From: G963677085 sp963677085
Lineage (GTDB): Bacteria > Planctomycetota > Planctomycetia > Pirellulales > Thermoguttaceae
Reading direction: 5' to 3'
Length of the DNA: 64,000 nucleotides
NCBI GenBank assembly: GCA_963677085.2
Contig: CAXXFH010000003.1
Location: 124,001-188,000, forward strand
Position 1 is the stretch's first letter, and each line of letters begins with the position of its first letter. Under the pieces are notes generated by a model. The model was not told where the DNA came from, did no database searches, and saw nothing but the letters and a program-made list of their open reading frames with translations. Positions 9,478-17,974 of the stretch are shown here, one piece after another. A program made the position numbers and the translations under genes.

Positions 9478-10236
9478 ATGCGGACGCAACTCATCACTAC
9501 CGCGATGCTCGCAATGGCTGTTTGCCTCGGCAGTGCAACAACAGAGGCCGCCAAAGTTACCGTCAACCTGGGCGACGCCAAGGGCGTGCGCGTCGTGGGA
9601 GCCCTACAGCGTTGGGACGCCGACGGCAACCATCGACGCAAGGTCGATCCGAACGCCAAGATCGAAGAGCCGTATCTCGACGCCCGCGCCGTGCCCGGCG
9701 CCGACGGCCAATGGGTCTTCAACAATCTGCCCAAGGGCACTTACGATCTGGTAATCCTCGGCGAAGGAAAGATCCGCGTGGAAGGGTTTACCTATCCACC
9801 GGTTTTGGAATTCGATCCCTTCCTGCCCGGCAACTCGACAACCGACGACGAAACCCGAGAGTTTATTGTCGACGACATCAAGAAGTCGCGCCATTACGAA
9901 AACAAGGTGGTGCCACTTTACATGGGCGGCAACGAGAAAGTGGTCCGCGTACTGGTAATGCTCATCCGCGACCAGGCAACCAGCTACACCGCGGGCGCCG
10001 GGACCATGCGGCATGAGGTATGGCAATACGATTGGAACTACGGCGGCTGGCAGAAGAACAAACGTACCCAGGTGCTCGATCGTGTGCTGTTGCAAGTCAG
10101 CGACCTGCGCCGGTGGACGTGGCTCTGGGACGCCAAGCTGGGCGGTATCGAAGTCGGAAGCAGCCCGATCACGATCGACTACGATCTACGCGGCAACGCG
10201 GCCGGGAAGAAGTTGCTGGGGTTGTATCCGTATTAG
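9478..10236 (+). CDS. Small secreted protein of unknown function, partner of the PKD/TPR gene
   Basis: This 252-residue protein begins at the ATG preceded by AGGAGG about 13 bases upstream; an upstream in-frame ATG overlapping the previous gene lacks a signal peptide. A signal peptide is clear (residues 1-22, ITTAMLAMAVCLGSATTEA). The early part (about 25-85) looks like a carboxypeptidase-regulatory/transthyretin-like beta domain (WVFNNLPKGTYDLVILGEG). It lies 64 bp after the PKD/TPR gene in the same direction, so the two are probably co-transcribed. No enzymatic motif was found. Confidence 0.75.
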   Translation: MRTQLITTAMLAMAVCLGSATTEAAKVTVNLGDAKGVRVVGALQRWDADGNHRRKVDPNAKIEEPYLDARAVPGADGQWVFNNLPKGTYDLVILGEGKIRVEGFTYPPVLEFDPFLPGNSTTDDETREFIVDDIKKSRHYENKVVPLYMGGNEKVVRVLVMLIRDQATSYTAGAGTMRHEVWQYDWNYGGWQKNKRTQVLDRVLLQVSDLRRWTWLWDAKLGGIEVGSSPITIDYDLRGNAAGKKLLGLYPY

Positions 10237-10252
10237 AACGTGATTGAAAAGG

Positions 10253-10287
10253 GCGTACCCTCTCCCGCTCGGCGGGAGAGGGTACGC
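10253..10287. terminator. Perfect 16-bp hairpin between convergent genes
   Basis: GCGTACCCTCTCCCGC (10253-10268) and its exact reverse complement (10272-10287) enclose a TCG loop. It lies 16 bp after one stop codon and 18 bp before the convergent stop. A short T-run occurs about 9 bases later on the plus strand. It probably works as a bidirectional terminator. The core CCCTCTCCCGC is also present at 59233, so it is also a dispersed repeat. Confidence 0.55.
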
Positions 10288-10305
10288 AGGCGGATTTTTG
10301 CGGCA

Positions 10306-11445
10306 CTATTGCTCAGCGAGAGCCTTCTTCACCACGGCGGTGATCGCGTCGGCTTGACGCATCATGCCAAGGTCCGTCGGGTGCGAACCGTCGACGGCCG
10401 CTTCGTTGTCGTCGCCCAAGAGGTCTTTGCCGGGCACATAGTAAAGCCCCTTCACACCGTCGGCACGCAACTGTTCGTAGGCCTTTTTCAGTGCGGCATG
10501 ATTGGTTTCATTGCGAACCTGTCGTGGGACGTTCAGCCAACCGTCCGTGTAGAAGCGGTCCTCGACCAGGACGATCGGCACCTCGGGGCGGGCCTTGCGA
10601 ATTTGCTGTACGAGCGGGATGGTCCGCTCGCTGACCTGCCGCGCACCCATGTTAGGCAAACAGTCGATTACGTAAACCGCTGGTTCCAACTCGCCAAGCA
10701 GTTCGCCTACCGATGCATCCATGGTCCCGTTGCCCGAGAAACCCAGGTTGATGATCGGCCGATCCAGCTTGCGTCCCACGATGTTCACCCAAGCCATCCC
10801 GGGCCGCGAGGCACAACCACCGTGGCAGATCGAGGTGCCATAGATCACGACGGGTTTTGCCGCTCGCGGCGCAATGGGCACAAATTTCGCTCCCGACGGC
10901 ACGCCGATTTCCAGCGATTCCGGGCTGTTGAACAGAGGAAGATAGATTCGATACTCCCGCGTTCCCTTCCGCAGATTGCCGGCCAGCCGTGCCGTGATGT
11001 CGGCGCTCGTCGGCTTATTAACGGCCACCCAACGCCACTGGCCTTTGTCATCGCGGGCGTAAAGATCCATGCCACTGCACCCGGTGGCCGGCATGTGGGG
11101 CATGGACAACGAATGGCTGCGCAGTCGATAGCGTACCCAGATTTCCGGCGCGTCGGTACTGAACAACACCGACATGCCCGAACTATCGCGGCTGAGGTTC
11201 CAAACCGGTGGGCGAACCTTGCCTTCGGCCTTCGCCGGCAACCGGTCGTAGTAGCGTTGGGTTTCCGCCCAGCCCTTGCCCTCAACGCCCCATTGCTCGA
11301 CGTCGTACCAGGCAAGGTTCTTCTCGATCTTCGGTTCGACGTTCGCCGGCGGTGCGGCCATCGCTCGCAAAGGGCCGCCCACTACCAGAATCGCCAACAC
11401 CACACTTGCTGCAAACCATCCGCCCAACGTCGTTTTCCGCTGCAT
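10306..11445 (-). CDS. SGNH/GDSL-type hydrolase (esterase), secreted
   Basis: The protein is 379 residues with signal peptide (1-30, ending AMA-A). The start is chosen by GGGAGG just upstream; a longer reading upstream is non-coding in character. An N-terminal beta domain (about 45-190) precedes an SGNH hydrolase fold with block I GTS (Ser205), block III GFSGNG (Asn239) and the terminal DGSH catalytic pair Asp352/His355. Proteins of this layout deacylate carbohydrates, for example acetyl-xylan-type substrates, but the substrate here cannot be read from sequence. It is divergent from the radical SAM gene by 324 bp. Confidence 0.85.
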   Translation of the reverse strand: MQRKTTLGGWFAASVVLAILVVGGPLRAMAAPPANVEPKIEKNLAWYDVEQWGVEGKGWAETQRYYDRLPAKAEGKVRPPVWNLSRDSSGMSVLFSTDAPEIWVRYRLRSHSLSMPHMPATGCSGMDLYARDDKGQWRWVAVNKPTSADITARLAGNLRKGTREYRIYLPLFNSPESLEIGVPSGAKFVPIAPRAAKPVVIYGTSICHGGCASRPGMAWVNIVGRKLDRPIINLGFSGNGTMDASVGELLGELEPAVYVIDCLPNMGARQVSERTIPLVQQIRKARPEVPIVLVEDRFYTDGWLNVPRQVRNETNHAALKKAYEQLRADGVKGLYYVPGKDLLGDDNEAAVDGSHPTDLGMMRQADAITAVVKKALAEQ

Positions 11446-11597
11446 GATCAACCTCCCATTGCCGTCGCGTACTTGTCGAGAAAAACCTTGGGTTTCTACT
11501 GCCGATGAAAGGCAGTGTAGCCGATGATCGGCCGTCTGCCAAATATCGGTAGGCGAACCGCAAAGTCGAAGTCCGGGCCATTTCCCCCCTTCTCCCT

Positions 11598-11624
11598 TGG
11601 TTCTCACGCTGCAGCGTGGGAGGC
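11598..11624. repeat. Partial family-F palindrome in a 324-bp divergent spacer
   Basis: GGTTCTCACGCTGCAGCGTGGG contains the perfect palindrome CACGCTGCAGCGTG (11605-11618) and matches the hairpin at 4963. The rest of 11446-11769 holds no recognised feature and no convincing small peptide gene. Confidence 0.5.
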
Positions 11625-11769
11625 AACTTCGCAGTCATCCTGCCCCGACATCAGTTGTCGACTTCGTTTGGCGGTTGTATATTCAAATAGGCGGAAAATA
11701 TCGGCATAACAGCCGTTGCTTCCCATCGGCCATCACCTCTTTCACCGGAACTCTCGGACTCTACCAGCC

Positions 11770-13683
11770 ATGTCGCGCGTCCTGTTGGTTAATATGCCGT
11801 TTTCCAATCTGCGTTGGCCGAGCCTCGGGCCAAGCCTGCTACAAGGGGCGCTAAAACACAACGGCATCGCTTGCGACATGGTCTATTTCGGTTTCGATTT
11901 TGCTGAGCAGGTGGGCCTGGACCACTATTACTGGATCGCCGACCACTTCGCGTTCGTTCTCGGCGGCGAACGGTTATTCGCCAAGCACTACTTCGGCGAC
12001 CAGTTGCCCGACGACGACCGCTATTACCATGAAGTTCTCCTGCGTGTCGATGCCGGGCTCTCGGAAACCGAACGCCACGACTACGAACAGACCGAAAAAC
12101 ACGTGGTTCCTTTCTTGGACCACTGCATGGAAGCGGTCGACTGGTCGCAATACTCGGTGGTTGGCTTTGCCACTTCGTTTCAGCAGACGATGCCCTCGAT
12201 GTGTCTGGCACAACGGCTCAAACAGCGCTGGCCCGACACAACGATTGTCTTCGGCGGTGCGGCCTGCGAGGGCGAGATGGGGATCGAACTGCTTAGGCAG
12301 TTTCCCGAGGTCGACTACGCCTTCCTCGGTGAAGCCGATCTGACTTTTCCTGCCGTGATCAAAGAAATCCTTGAAGGCGGTCCGGTGGAGATTCCCGCGG
12401 GCGTTGTCGGACGTGAAAGTCTTGCAACAGCAACCAGCGCGAGCGTAACGCCCGGCTGTCGCCCCTTGCCCAATGCTCCCGAACCGAGCCGGTTCACGGT
12501 GCGCGATATGGACGCCTTGCCCTATCCCGATTTCGACGACTACTTCGCTCGGCACGCGCGAAGTCCGCTGGCCGACGACGTCGAGTCGCTCTTGTTCTAC
12601 GAAACGTCGCGCGGTTGTTGGTGGGGACAAAAACACCATTGCCGTTTTTGTGGGCTTAACGGTAGCCGGCTCAACTACCGCAGCAAGACGCCAGCACGTG
12701 CGGTTGAAGAGCTAAGATACCTCGTCGAGCGACACCACATCCAACGAGCATGTTCGGCCGATAACATTCTCGATCACAAGTATTTCGATACCTTCCTGCC
12801 GATGCTGCAGGAGTCGGGAATCGGTTTGGCCTTTGTCTACGAAATGAAAGTCAATCTCACTCGGCGACAGGTGCAAATATTGCTCGACTCCGGCATGGGG
12901 GCAGCCCAACTGGGCATTGAGACTTTCAGCACACCGATCCTCAAGCTGGTCGGTAAAGGCGCCAACGCTACGCAGAACCTTCAGGCCTTGAAGTGGTTTT
13001 CCGAGCCAGGTATCGAGGTCAAGTGGAACATCCTTTATGGCTTCCCCGACGAAGACGCGTCGGAATACGAGAAGCTGGCCGACCTGTTGCCGTCGATCGT
13101 CCACTTGCATCCGCCGCTAGCCGTCGGTCGAGTACGGTTAGATCGTTTCTCACCTTATTTTGAGGATCCCGCCCGGTACGGAATGATTAACGTAGGTCCA
13201 AACCGTTCGTTCAACTACGTCTACCCGTTCTCGCGCGACGTACTCGCCCGATTGGCCTACTACTACGAATACGACTACGCCGACGCCCGCGAACCCAACA
13301 AATATGCTGCCGAAATGCTGCGGCAAGCCGAGCAATGGCAAGACAACAAAGGAGCGTACACGCTGCGATGCTTTGACCGGGGCGATGGCCTGTTGTTGAT
13401 CACCGATACGCGTCCCTGCGCCACGCAGTTTCAATGGCGGCTTAGCGGCCCCCAACGGGCGATCTACCGCTATTGCGATACGGGCCGTTCGCTGCGTCAC
13501 ATCGTCGAATTCCTTCGAAACGGCGAAGACGCAGACTCCGCGCCCAACGTGGCGACAATCCAGCAGATGTTGGACCGCTGGGTCGAAGCACGATTGATGG
13601 TCAACCTCGACGACCGTTTTTTGAGCCTTGGGCTATACGCTCCCGGCGACTACTTCGCAACGGCTGACGCACCGGCACGATAG
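11770..13683 (+). CDS. B12-binding radical SAM enzyme, RiPP-maturation C-methyltransferase type
   Basis: The 637-residue product starts MSRVLLVNMPF; an ATG 54 bases upstream adds only a non-conserved leader. An N-terminal cobalamin-binding-like domain (about 1-215) contains VVGFATSFQQTMPS and IVFGGAACEGEMG. The radical SAM domain has a CX7CX2C cluster, Cys283, Cys291 and Cys294, in the context ETSRGCWWGQKHHCRFCGLN. That context is a hallmark of the 'RiPP maturation radical SAM protein 1' family, which C-methylates or otherwise modifies ribosomal peptides. An accessory C-terminal region follows (about 500-637) with the WRLSGPQRAIYRYCD stretch typical of the family. No precursor peptide or other RiPP enzyme was recognised nearby, so its substrate is unknown or encoded elsewhere. 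The 3' end overlaps the convergent gene by 34 bp. Confidence 0.85.
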   Translation: MSRVLLVNMPFSNLRWPSLGPSLLQGALKHNGIACDMVYFGFDFAEQVGLDHYYWIADHFAFVLGGERLFAKHYFGDQLPDDDRYYHEVLLRVDAGLSETERHDYEQTEKHVVPFLDHCMEAVDWSQYSVVGFATSFQQTMPSMCLAQRLKQRWPDTTIVFGGAACEGEMGIELLRQFPEVDYAFLGEADLTFPAVIKEILEGGPVEIPAGVVGRESLATATSASVTPGCRPLPNAPEPSRFTVRDMDALPYPDFDDYFARHARSPLADDVESLLFYETSRGCWWGQKHHCRFCGLNGSRLNYRSKTPARAVEELRYLVERHHIQRACSADNILDHKYFDTFLPMLQESGIGLAFVYEMKVNLTRRQVQILLDSGMGAAQLGIETFSTPILKLVGKGANATQNLQALKWFSEPGIEVKWNILYGFPDEDASEYEKLADLLPSIVHLHPPLAVGRVRLDRFSPYFEDPARYGMINVGPNRSFNYVYPFSRDVLARLAYYYEYDYADAREPNKYAAEMLRQAEQWQDNKGAYTLRCFDRGDGLLLITDTRPCATQFQWRLSGPQRAIYRYCDTGRSLRHIVEFLRNGEDADSAPNVATIQQMLDRWVEARLMVNLDDRFLSLGLYAPGDYFATADAPAR

Positions 13684-14666
13684 GCATCGTAGGCCTTTTG
13701 CAGTTCGTCGACTTCCATTTCACGCTTGCCAAGCAGTAAGCGGTAGGCCGCGTGAATCGGCACACCCGGCTCAAATGTTTGGGCCTTTACCCCAGGCCAA
13801 CCGACGCAAAGCGGACCATAGCATCGCGTGAGCCAACTTGGCGGGTAGTCGGGATGTTGGGGAGATATGAAAACCGCCGCAGTGCTTCGTTGCGGCATTT
13901 CGTCGAATTGAGCCGACATGGCCGCCCACGGCAATCGCGTATTGAGCAGGTCGCCAGGCGTATCGAGTCTGTTCGTCTCGTGTTTGATGACTCCGCCCGG
14001 GTAGCGCACCACGCCGTCGCGATCGGGCCAACAGGCAAACCGTGCCGTAAGACCGCCGTAGCTCTTGCCGCCACGACCGAGAAGCGAAATGGGACGGTCG
14101 GCCGGAATCCACGTCAGATCGAGGTCGATGGCTCGCATGTCGTCCGCCACGGGGTGAACCCGAAGGCGTACACGTTCAATCATCACTTTGCGATCGCCGA
14201 GGAACCAGCCGTTTTCCACGGCCAATTCGGCCAACTTCGGCCCGGCCTCGCGATCAAGCCACTTGACGAAACGCACCTGGATCTGATCTTCCGACCAGCA
14301 GTCGTAGTCCTTTCCGTCGACTCCGACGTAGGGCCATCGCCAAAAGACGCCCGTATGGTGGTAATGGTCCTTGGGAAACGCATCGGTAACCACCTCGCCA
14401 TTAAGGCCCCAGAGCGGATGAATGAAGCAGGCTTGCTGGCGACGAACGTCTTTCTCCGGCACGTTTTCGCCAGTTATCACCCCGTAGTTGTAGGTCAGCA
14501 CCGGTTGGTCGCCGTCGGTGATCTTCACCGACCGACCGTCGATATCCGTAAAGCGGAAAGGCGAAGCGTCTTCGGCCGTCGCAACGTTGTTTAGACTGGC
14601 AACCAACACGGTCAGACAGAAGGCGTTTAGCCCGAGGGCAAGTATTCGCAAAACGAATTGACGCAT
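13650..14666 (-). CDS. DUF6807 (PmoA-like) secreted protein
   Basis: The product is 338 residues. A GAGGAG ribosome-binding site supports this ATG, which is followed by a signal peptide (about 1-30, LRILALGLNAFCLTVLVAS). The body matches the DUF6807 family, often mis-named methane oxygenase PmoA: FIHPLWGLNGEVVTDAFPKDHYHHTGVFW, read as two motifs, FIHPLWGLNG and DHYHHTGVFW, plus a C-terminal GVKAQTFEPG. The family is common in planctomycete carbohydrate loci and may bind or act on sugars. There is no evidence that it is a monooxygenase. It is convergent with the radical SAM gene. Confidence 0.8.
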   Translation of the reverse strand: MRQFVLRILALGLNAFCLTVLVASLNNVATAEDASPFRFTDIDGRSVKITDGDQPVLTYNYGVITGENVPEKDVRRQQACFIHPLWGLNGEVVTDAFPKDHYHHTGVFWRWPYVGVDGKDYDCWSEDQIQVRFVKWLDREAGPKLAELAVENGWFLGDRKVMIERVRLRVHPVADDMRAIDLDLTWIPADRPISLLGRGGKSYGGLTARFACWPDRDGVVRYPGGVIKHETNRLDTPGDLLNTRLPWAAMSAQFDEMPQRSTAAVFISPQHPDYPPSWLTRCYGPLCVGWPGVKAQTFEPGVPIHAAYRLLLGKREMEVDELQKAYDAYRAGASAVAK

Positions 14667-15155
14667 GCAGATTCTCCTCAACATTGTGGCAGAGGCGCGA
14701 GTACCAGGAATAACCAAGCAGAGGGACCTCCACCTCGACTGATTTATGCCACCCTATTGTAATCAACCCTCACATTACACCGCAAATTGTGCTCGATAAA
14801 CAAGACTGCCGGCCGCAAACCAACGCTCCTCTCCTGGCAACCGGAGCTCGAACTCCCGCGCGGAACCACGCACTGCCGACGGGTTCCATGAGCCGTCGAC
14901 CGCTTGGCCGTTTTATAGGAGTACCAGTACGGTTCAAAACATGCCCCCCGAAAACCTGGTAATCTACGCCAACTCTTCCGAGCATCTTCGTCGGACGACA
15001 AAACACCGGCCGGTGGGTTACCGAATGCCTCAAGTGTGACCTCTTTTCCGGCCGACCCTTCCAACAACGGCCAAGTTTGCCGAGACCCCGCAATCCACTC
15101 CGAATTGGCCAATCCCGAGACCCCGCCTACCCGTAATCCTGAGGGCCCCACGGTC
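14667..15155. other. Divergent intergenic region, no gene recognised
   Basis: This 489-bp spacer lies between the DUF6807 gene and the outer-membrane protein gene. Short open frames here lack ribosome-binding sites and family resemblance. No repeat from families A-F was seen. Confidence 0.4.
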
Positions 15156-16067
15156 ATGAAATTCCGGTGGATCGATACCGTAGCGCTGGCAATTTTGTTG
15201 TTGTGCAGCACGACCGTTTTTGCCCAACAAACCGGGCCGATCGATATCGACCCGATTTGGCTGACCGCGCCAGATACGGTGCGAGGACAAATGGCGCCCT
15301 CCCGCGTCCCTACCATCCCGGTGGAAGACGAAGGCGAAAACCCATTGATCGGCGACCGGCCCGACTTCACCGAAAGCTCGTGCACCGTGGGCCGCGGGGT
15401 GCTGCAAATCGAGTCGGGCTACACCTATGTTTACGACCGCACGGCCGATGCACAGGTCGACGGCCATGTCCTGCCCGAGGCATTGTTGCGCATCGGGTTG
15501 ACCGACTACCTGGAACTTCGCATCGGTTGGGAGGGCTACGTGTTCAGTCGGGAGAAAGACCTCGGCACCGGCGCGGTTGACCACACCGACGGTGCAACCG
15601 ACCTCGACCTCGGTTTCAAACTCGAGTTCAACGAGCAAGAGGGATGGATTCCCGAGTCGGCTCTGATTGTAAGCTGCACTGCACCAACCGGGCATCCACT
15701 GATCACCAGCAATCAGGTCGATACAGTTGTGAATTACTGCTACGGCTGGGAATTCAGCGAAGGTTTTTCGTTGGGTTGCAGCACGGGCAACCTTTGGACT
15801 GCCGACGGGGCCGGTGACCAGTTCACCGTCACGTTTCAGTCGGCCGTGCTTGGTATGGCGCTTTCTGAAAAGAGCGGTACCTTCTTCGAATGGTACGTCC
15901 TGTGTCCCGGGGGCTCCGACGACAACCGCGCGCAACACTATGTCGACACCGGCCTAACGTACCTCGTCACGCCCAACTTCCAGATAGACTGGCATATCGG
16001 CATGGGTATTTCCGATGCGGCCGACGACTTCTACACGGGCGCAGGCCTAGTCATACGATTCCGCTGA
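15156..16067 (+). CDS. Outer-membrane transporter-like beta-barrel protein
   Basis: The product is 303 residues with a signal peptide (1-24, VALAILLLCSTTVFAQ). From about residue 65 it resembles the 'meta-pathway/transporter' outer-membrane family: DRPDFTESS, then alternating amphipathic strands, ending in a barrel-type GAGLVIRFR with a terminal aromatic/basic pattern. Such proteins are predicted outer-membrane channels for hydrophobic or small solutes. The ATG at 15156 is preferred over one 120 bases upstream because only it gives a signal peptide. It is monocistronic. The transported solute is unknown. Confidence 0.75.
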   Translation: MKFRWIDTVALAILLLCSTTVFAQQTGPIDIDPIWLTAPDTVRGQMAPSRVPTIPVEDEGENPLIGDRPDFTESSCTVGRGVLQIESGYTYVYDRTADAQVDGHVLPEALLRIGLTDYLELRIGWEGYVFSREKDLGTGAVDHTDGATDLDLGFKLEFNEQEGWIPESALIVSCTAPTGHPLITSNQVDTVVNYCYGWEFSEGFSLGCSTGNLWTADGAGDQFTVTFQSAVLGMALSEKSGTFFEWYVLCPGGSDDNRAQHYVDTGLTYLVTPNFQIDWHIGMGISDAADDFYTGAGLVIRFR

Positions 16068-16230
16068 CTATCCAACCACCCGTAGGCTATGCTTCAGCAT
16101 GGCGTGGCAGCGCCGCAGGCGATTTCTGGTGCACAAGTTCCAAAACCGTGGTCACTGAAGTGAGAAGCGACGCGGAAACCCCACACTACGACGCTTGTAG
16201 TGCTTTGTTAACTTTCGAAATGGGAATTCG

Positions 16231-16304
16231 GGTGCCATGCCCACGCTTGCGTGGGCATGCTGAAACTTCGGCAAACATGGCCACGCAAGCGTGACCATGG
16301 CACC
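16231..16304. repeat. Double-hairpin palindromic repeat family E, copy E1
   Basis: CATGCCCACGC-TT-GCGTGGGCATG (16236-16259) and CATGGCCACGC-AA-GCGTGACCATG (16276-16299) are enclosed by GGTGCCATG/CATGGCACC arms. Together they can fold as a three-way structure. A second copy is at 63651. Confidence 0.75.
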
Positions 16305-16330
16305 CCTGTCCTAAAAAGATTGACAAAGCA

Positions 16331-17854
16331 TTAGCCGAGCCAGCCCATATAGCTGAAGAAATACATCAGCCACGGATGTACCCACGGATTCCACGTGGGA
16401 TAGCTGACCGAGAGCACACTGAGCATCAAGGCCAGCAGGCCCACGGCTTGCGTCCAACGGCGCCGAGCAAGTAGGTCGCAACCGGGCAGCATCGTCAATA
16501 ACCACAGCGGGGCAAACCAAAACATCCAACGCAATCCGCAAGTAACACCTCCGTAGTTTCGGAAGTGCAGCGGTCGCGTCAGATAGAAGGCCAAACAGAT
16601 CAACGTCACCGCGGCAATCAACACGCCCAACTCCCGAAGCTGGCGATTTTCGCGTTGGAGGATCCACATCAGCATGCCCGCGAAGCTGATAATCCACACG
16701 GGCGTAAGCGAAAAGATGCCGTGGTGCCCGACCAACACGTGAACGGCATAAGTCGCGGCCGATGGTTCACCTCGGTCCACCCCCGCCGGATTGCGCCAGT
16801 AGCTCTCGATCACTCGGCCATTGCGTTCGTAGGTGTAGTCATACCAGTCGTCGCCCTCGCTGCGGTGCATGTACGGTGGCTTGAGACTCTCGTGAGCGAT
16901 CCAATTGGTCGCGAAGAACGCTGCCATCACGACGGCTGCCGCGGGCGTGTAAACTGCTAGCGTTCGCCAAGGCGCCTTCCACAGCAGCAGACCACTGAGG
17001 GCGACGAAAAACGCCCCGGCCGGTAGCTCGTTGGCCATGGTGAACGCGGCAAACACACCGGCTAGAATGAAATAACGGGGTTTCTGCTGGCCGTCGCACA
17101 AGATTCTTGCGGCAGCATAAATCGCAATGGCCGCGCTCACGGCTGCCGTTACGTGGTTGTTGACCACGATGGCGAAGGTCGTTAGAAACGTGCCGAAGAC
17201 GGCCGTGGCCATCACGAATATCCGGCTCCAATCGGTCGCGGCAAACCGTTCGACGAGACGTGCAATCACGTAAAAGAAAAACGCCATTGGCAACACATTG
17301 AACAGCACGAGCATCATTCGACCTACCACATAGGGATGCGTTCCTAAGGTCATGCCCGTGGTCTTGTAAATCGCCCAATAAACGCCAGCCATCATCACCG
17401 GATACAGCGGCGGCTTGCTGGAAAAGACGTGGCCATCGTGTTTGACCATGTCGATGGTGTCCCAGCCCGGCTCTTGGATCACCTTGTCGATCGAGAAGGG
17501 ATAGCCTTCGACGCGAAGATCGTCTTCGACCAGCGCGCGTAAGGTACACCACCGGCTGCGGTCATTGGCGCTAAGAAAGGGGCGTGTCTGCTTGGCCGAA
17601 CGGTACAGGCCTTCTTCGATTTCGGCAAGTTTTTCCTCGATAGCCTCGGGTGCGAGGCCTTGCTTCTCGAACTGTTGGCGTTTCTTCTTAAGAGTCGGCT
17701 CGATTCGCTTCAGCCGGTCTTGCTCCAGGGCGACGCGGTCGACCGAGTCGACGGCACCAACCCGGCCCAACAACGCGCCCGTACCCACGGCAATCAGAAT
17801 CCAGTAAACGCCCCATCGAAGTCGGGCATGGGGACCATCGGCTGCAATGTTCAT
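16331..17854 (-). CDS. Multi-pass membrane protein, GT-C/polyprenol-sugar transferase-like
   Basis: The product is 507 residues. It has an N-terminal membrane helix (about 17-35) and a charged coiled stretch (about 45-80, LKKKRQQFEKQG). An extracytoplasmic segment (about 85-150) carries FSSKPPLYPVMMAGVY, reminiscent of the conserved loop of GT-C/ArnT-like enzymes. About eight further transmembrane helices follow. GT-C enzymes transfer sugars from polyprenyl phosphate to lipids or proteins outside the membrane. It is downstream of a GT2 polyprenyl-phosphate sugar transferase, which fits a donor-acceptor pair. The upstream ATG at 17953 would add a leader without membrane character. Exact reaction not known. 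Confidence 0.65.
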   Translation of the reverse strand: MNIAADGPHARLRWGVYWILIAVGTGALLGRVGAVDSVDRVALEQDRLKRIEPTLKKKRQQFEKQGLAPEAIEEKLAEIEEGLYRSAKQTRPFLSANDRSRWCTLRALVEDDLRVEGYPFSIDKVIQEPGWDTIDMVKHDGHVFSSKPPLYPVMMAGVYWAIYKTTGMTLGTHPYVVGRMMLVLFNVLPMAFFFYVIARLVERFAATDWSRIFVMATAVFGTFLTTFAIVVNNHVTAAVSAAIAIYAAARILCDGQQKPRYFILAGVFAAFTMANELPAGAFFVALSGLLLWKAPWRTLAVYTPAAAVVMAAFFATNWIAHESLKPPYMHRSEGDDWYDYTYERNGRVIESYWRNPAGVDRGEPSAATYAVHVLVGHHGIFSLTPVWIISFAGMLMWILQRENRQLRELGVLIAAVTLICLAFYLTRPLHFRNYGGVTCGLRWMFWFAPLWLLTMLPGCDLLARRRWTQAVGLLALMLSVLSVSYPTWNPWVHPWLMYFFSYMGWLG

Positions 17855-17974
17855 CAGATTTTTCCTTGGAACCACTGCCCCATCAGCTTCTAGAAACTCG
17901 GGTTGGAGTGACCATTCCGCCCTCCAAAGCAAGGACGGCTTGCAGGTTAACACATCGAGCCGCCACAGTAGCGT

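Noticed and set aside
10240..11508. Long plus-strand open frame (422 codons) opposite the SGNH hydrolase
   Set aside because: It is the antisense shadow of a well-supported gene: histidine/arginine-rich, no ribosome-binding site or family motif.
11524..11709. Candidate RiPP precursor (61 codons) just upstream of the radical SAM gene
   Set aside because: The frame runs through a dispersed palindromic repeat, has no ribosome-binding site and no leader/core organisation, so it is not a credible precursor.
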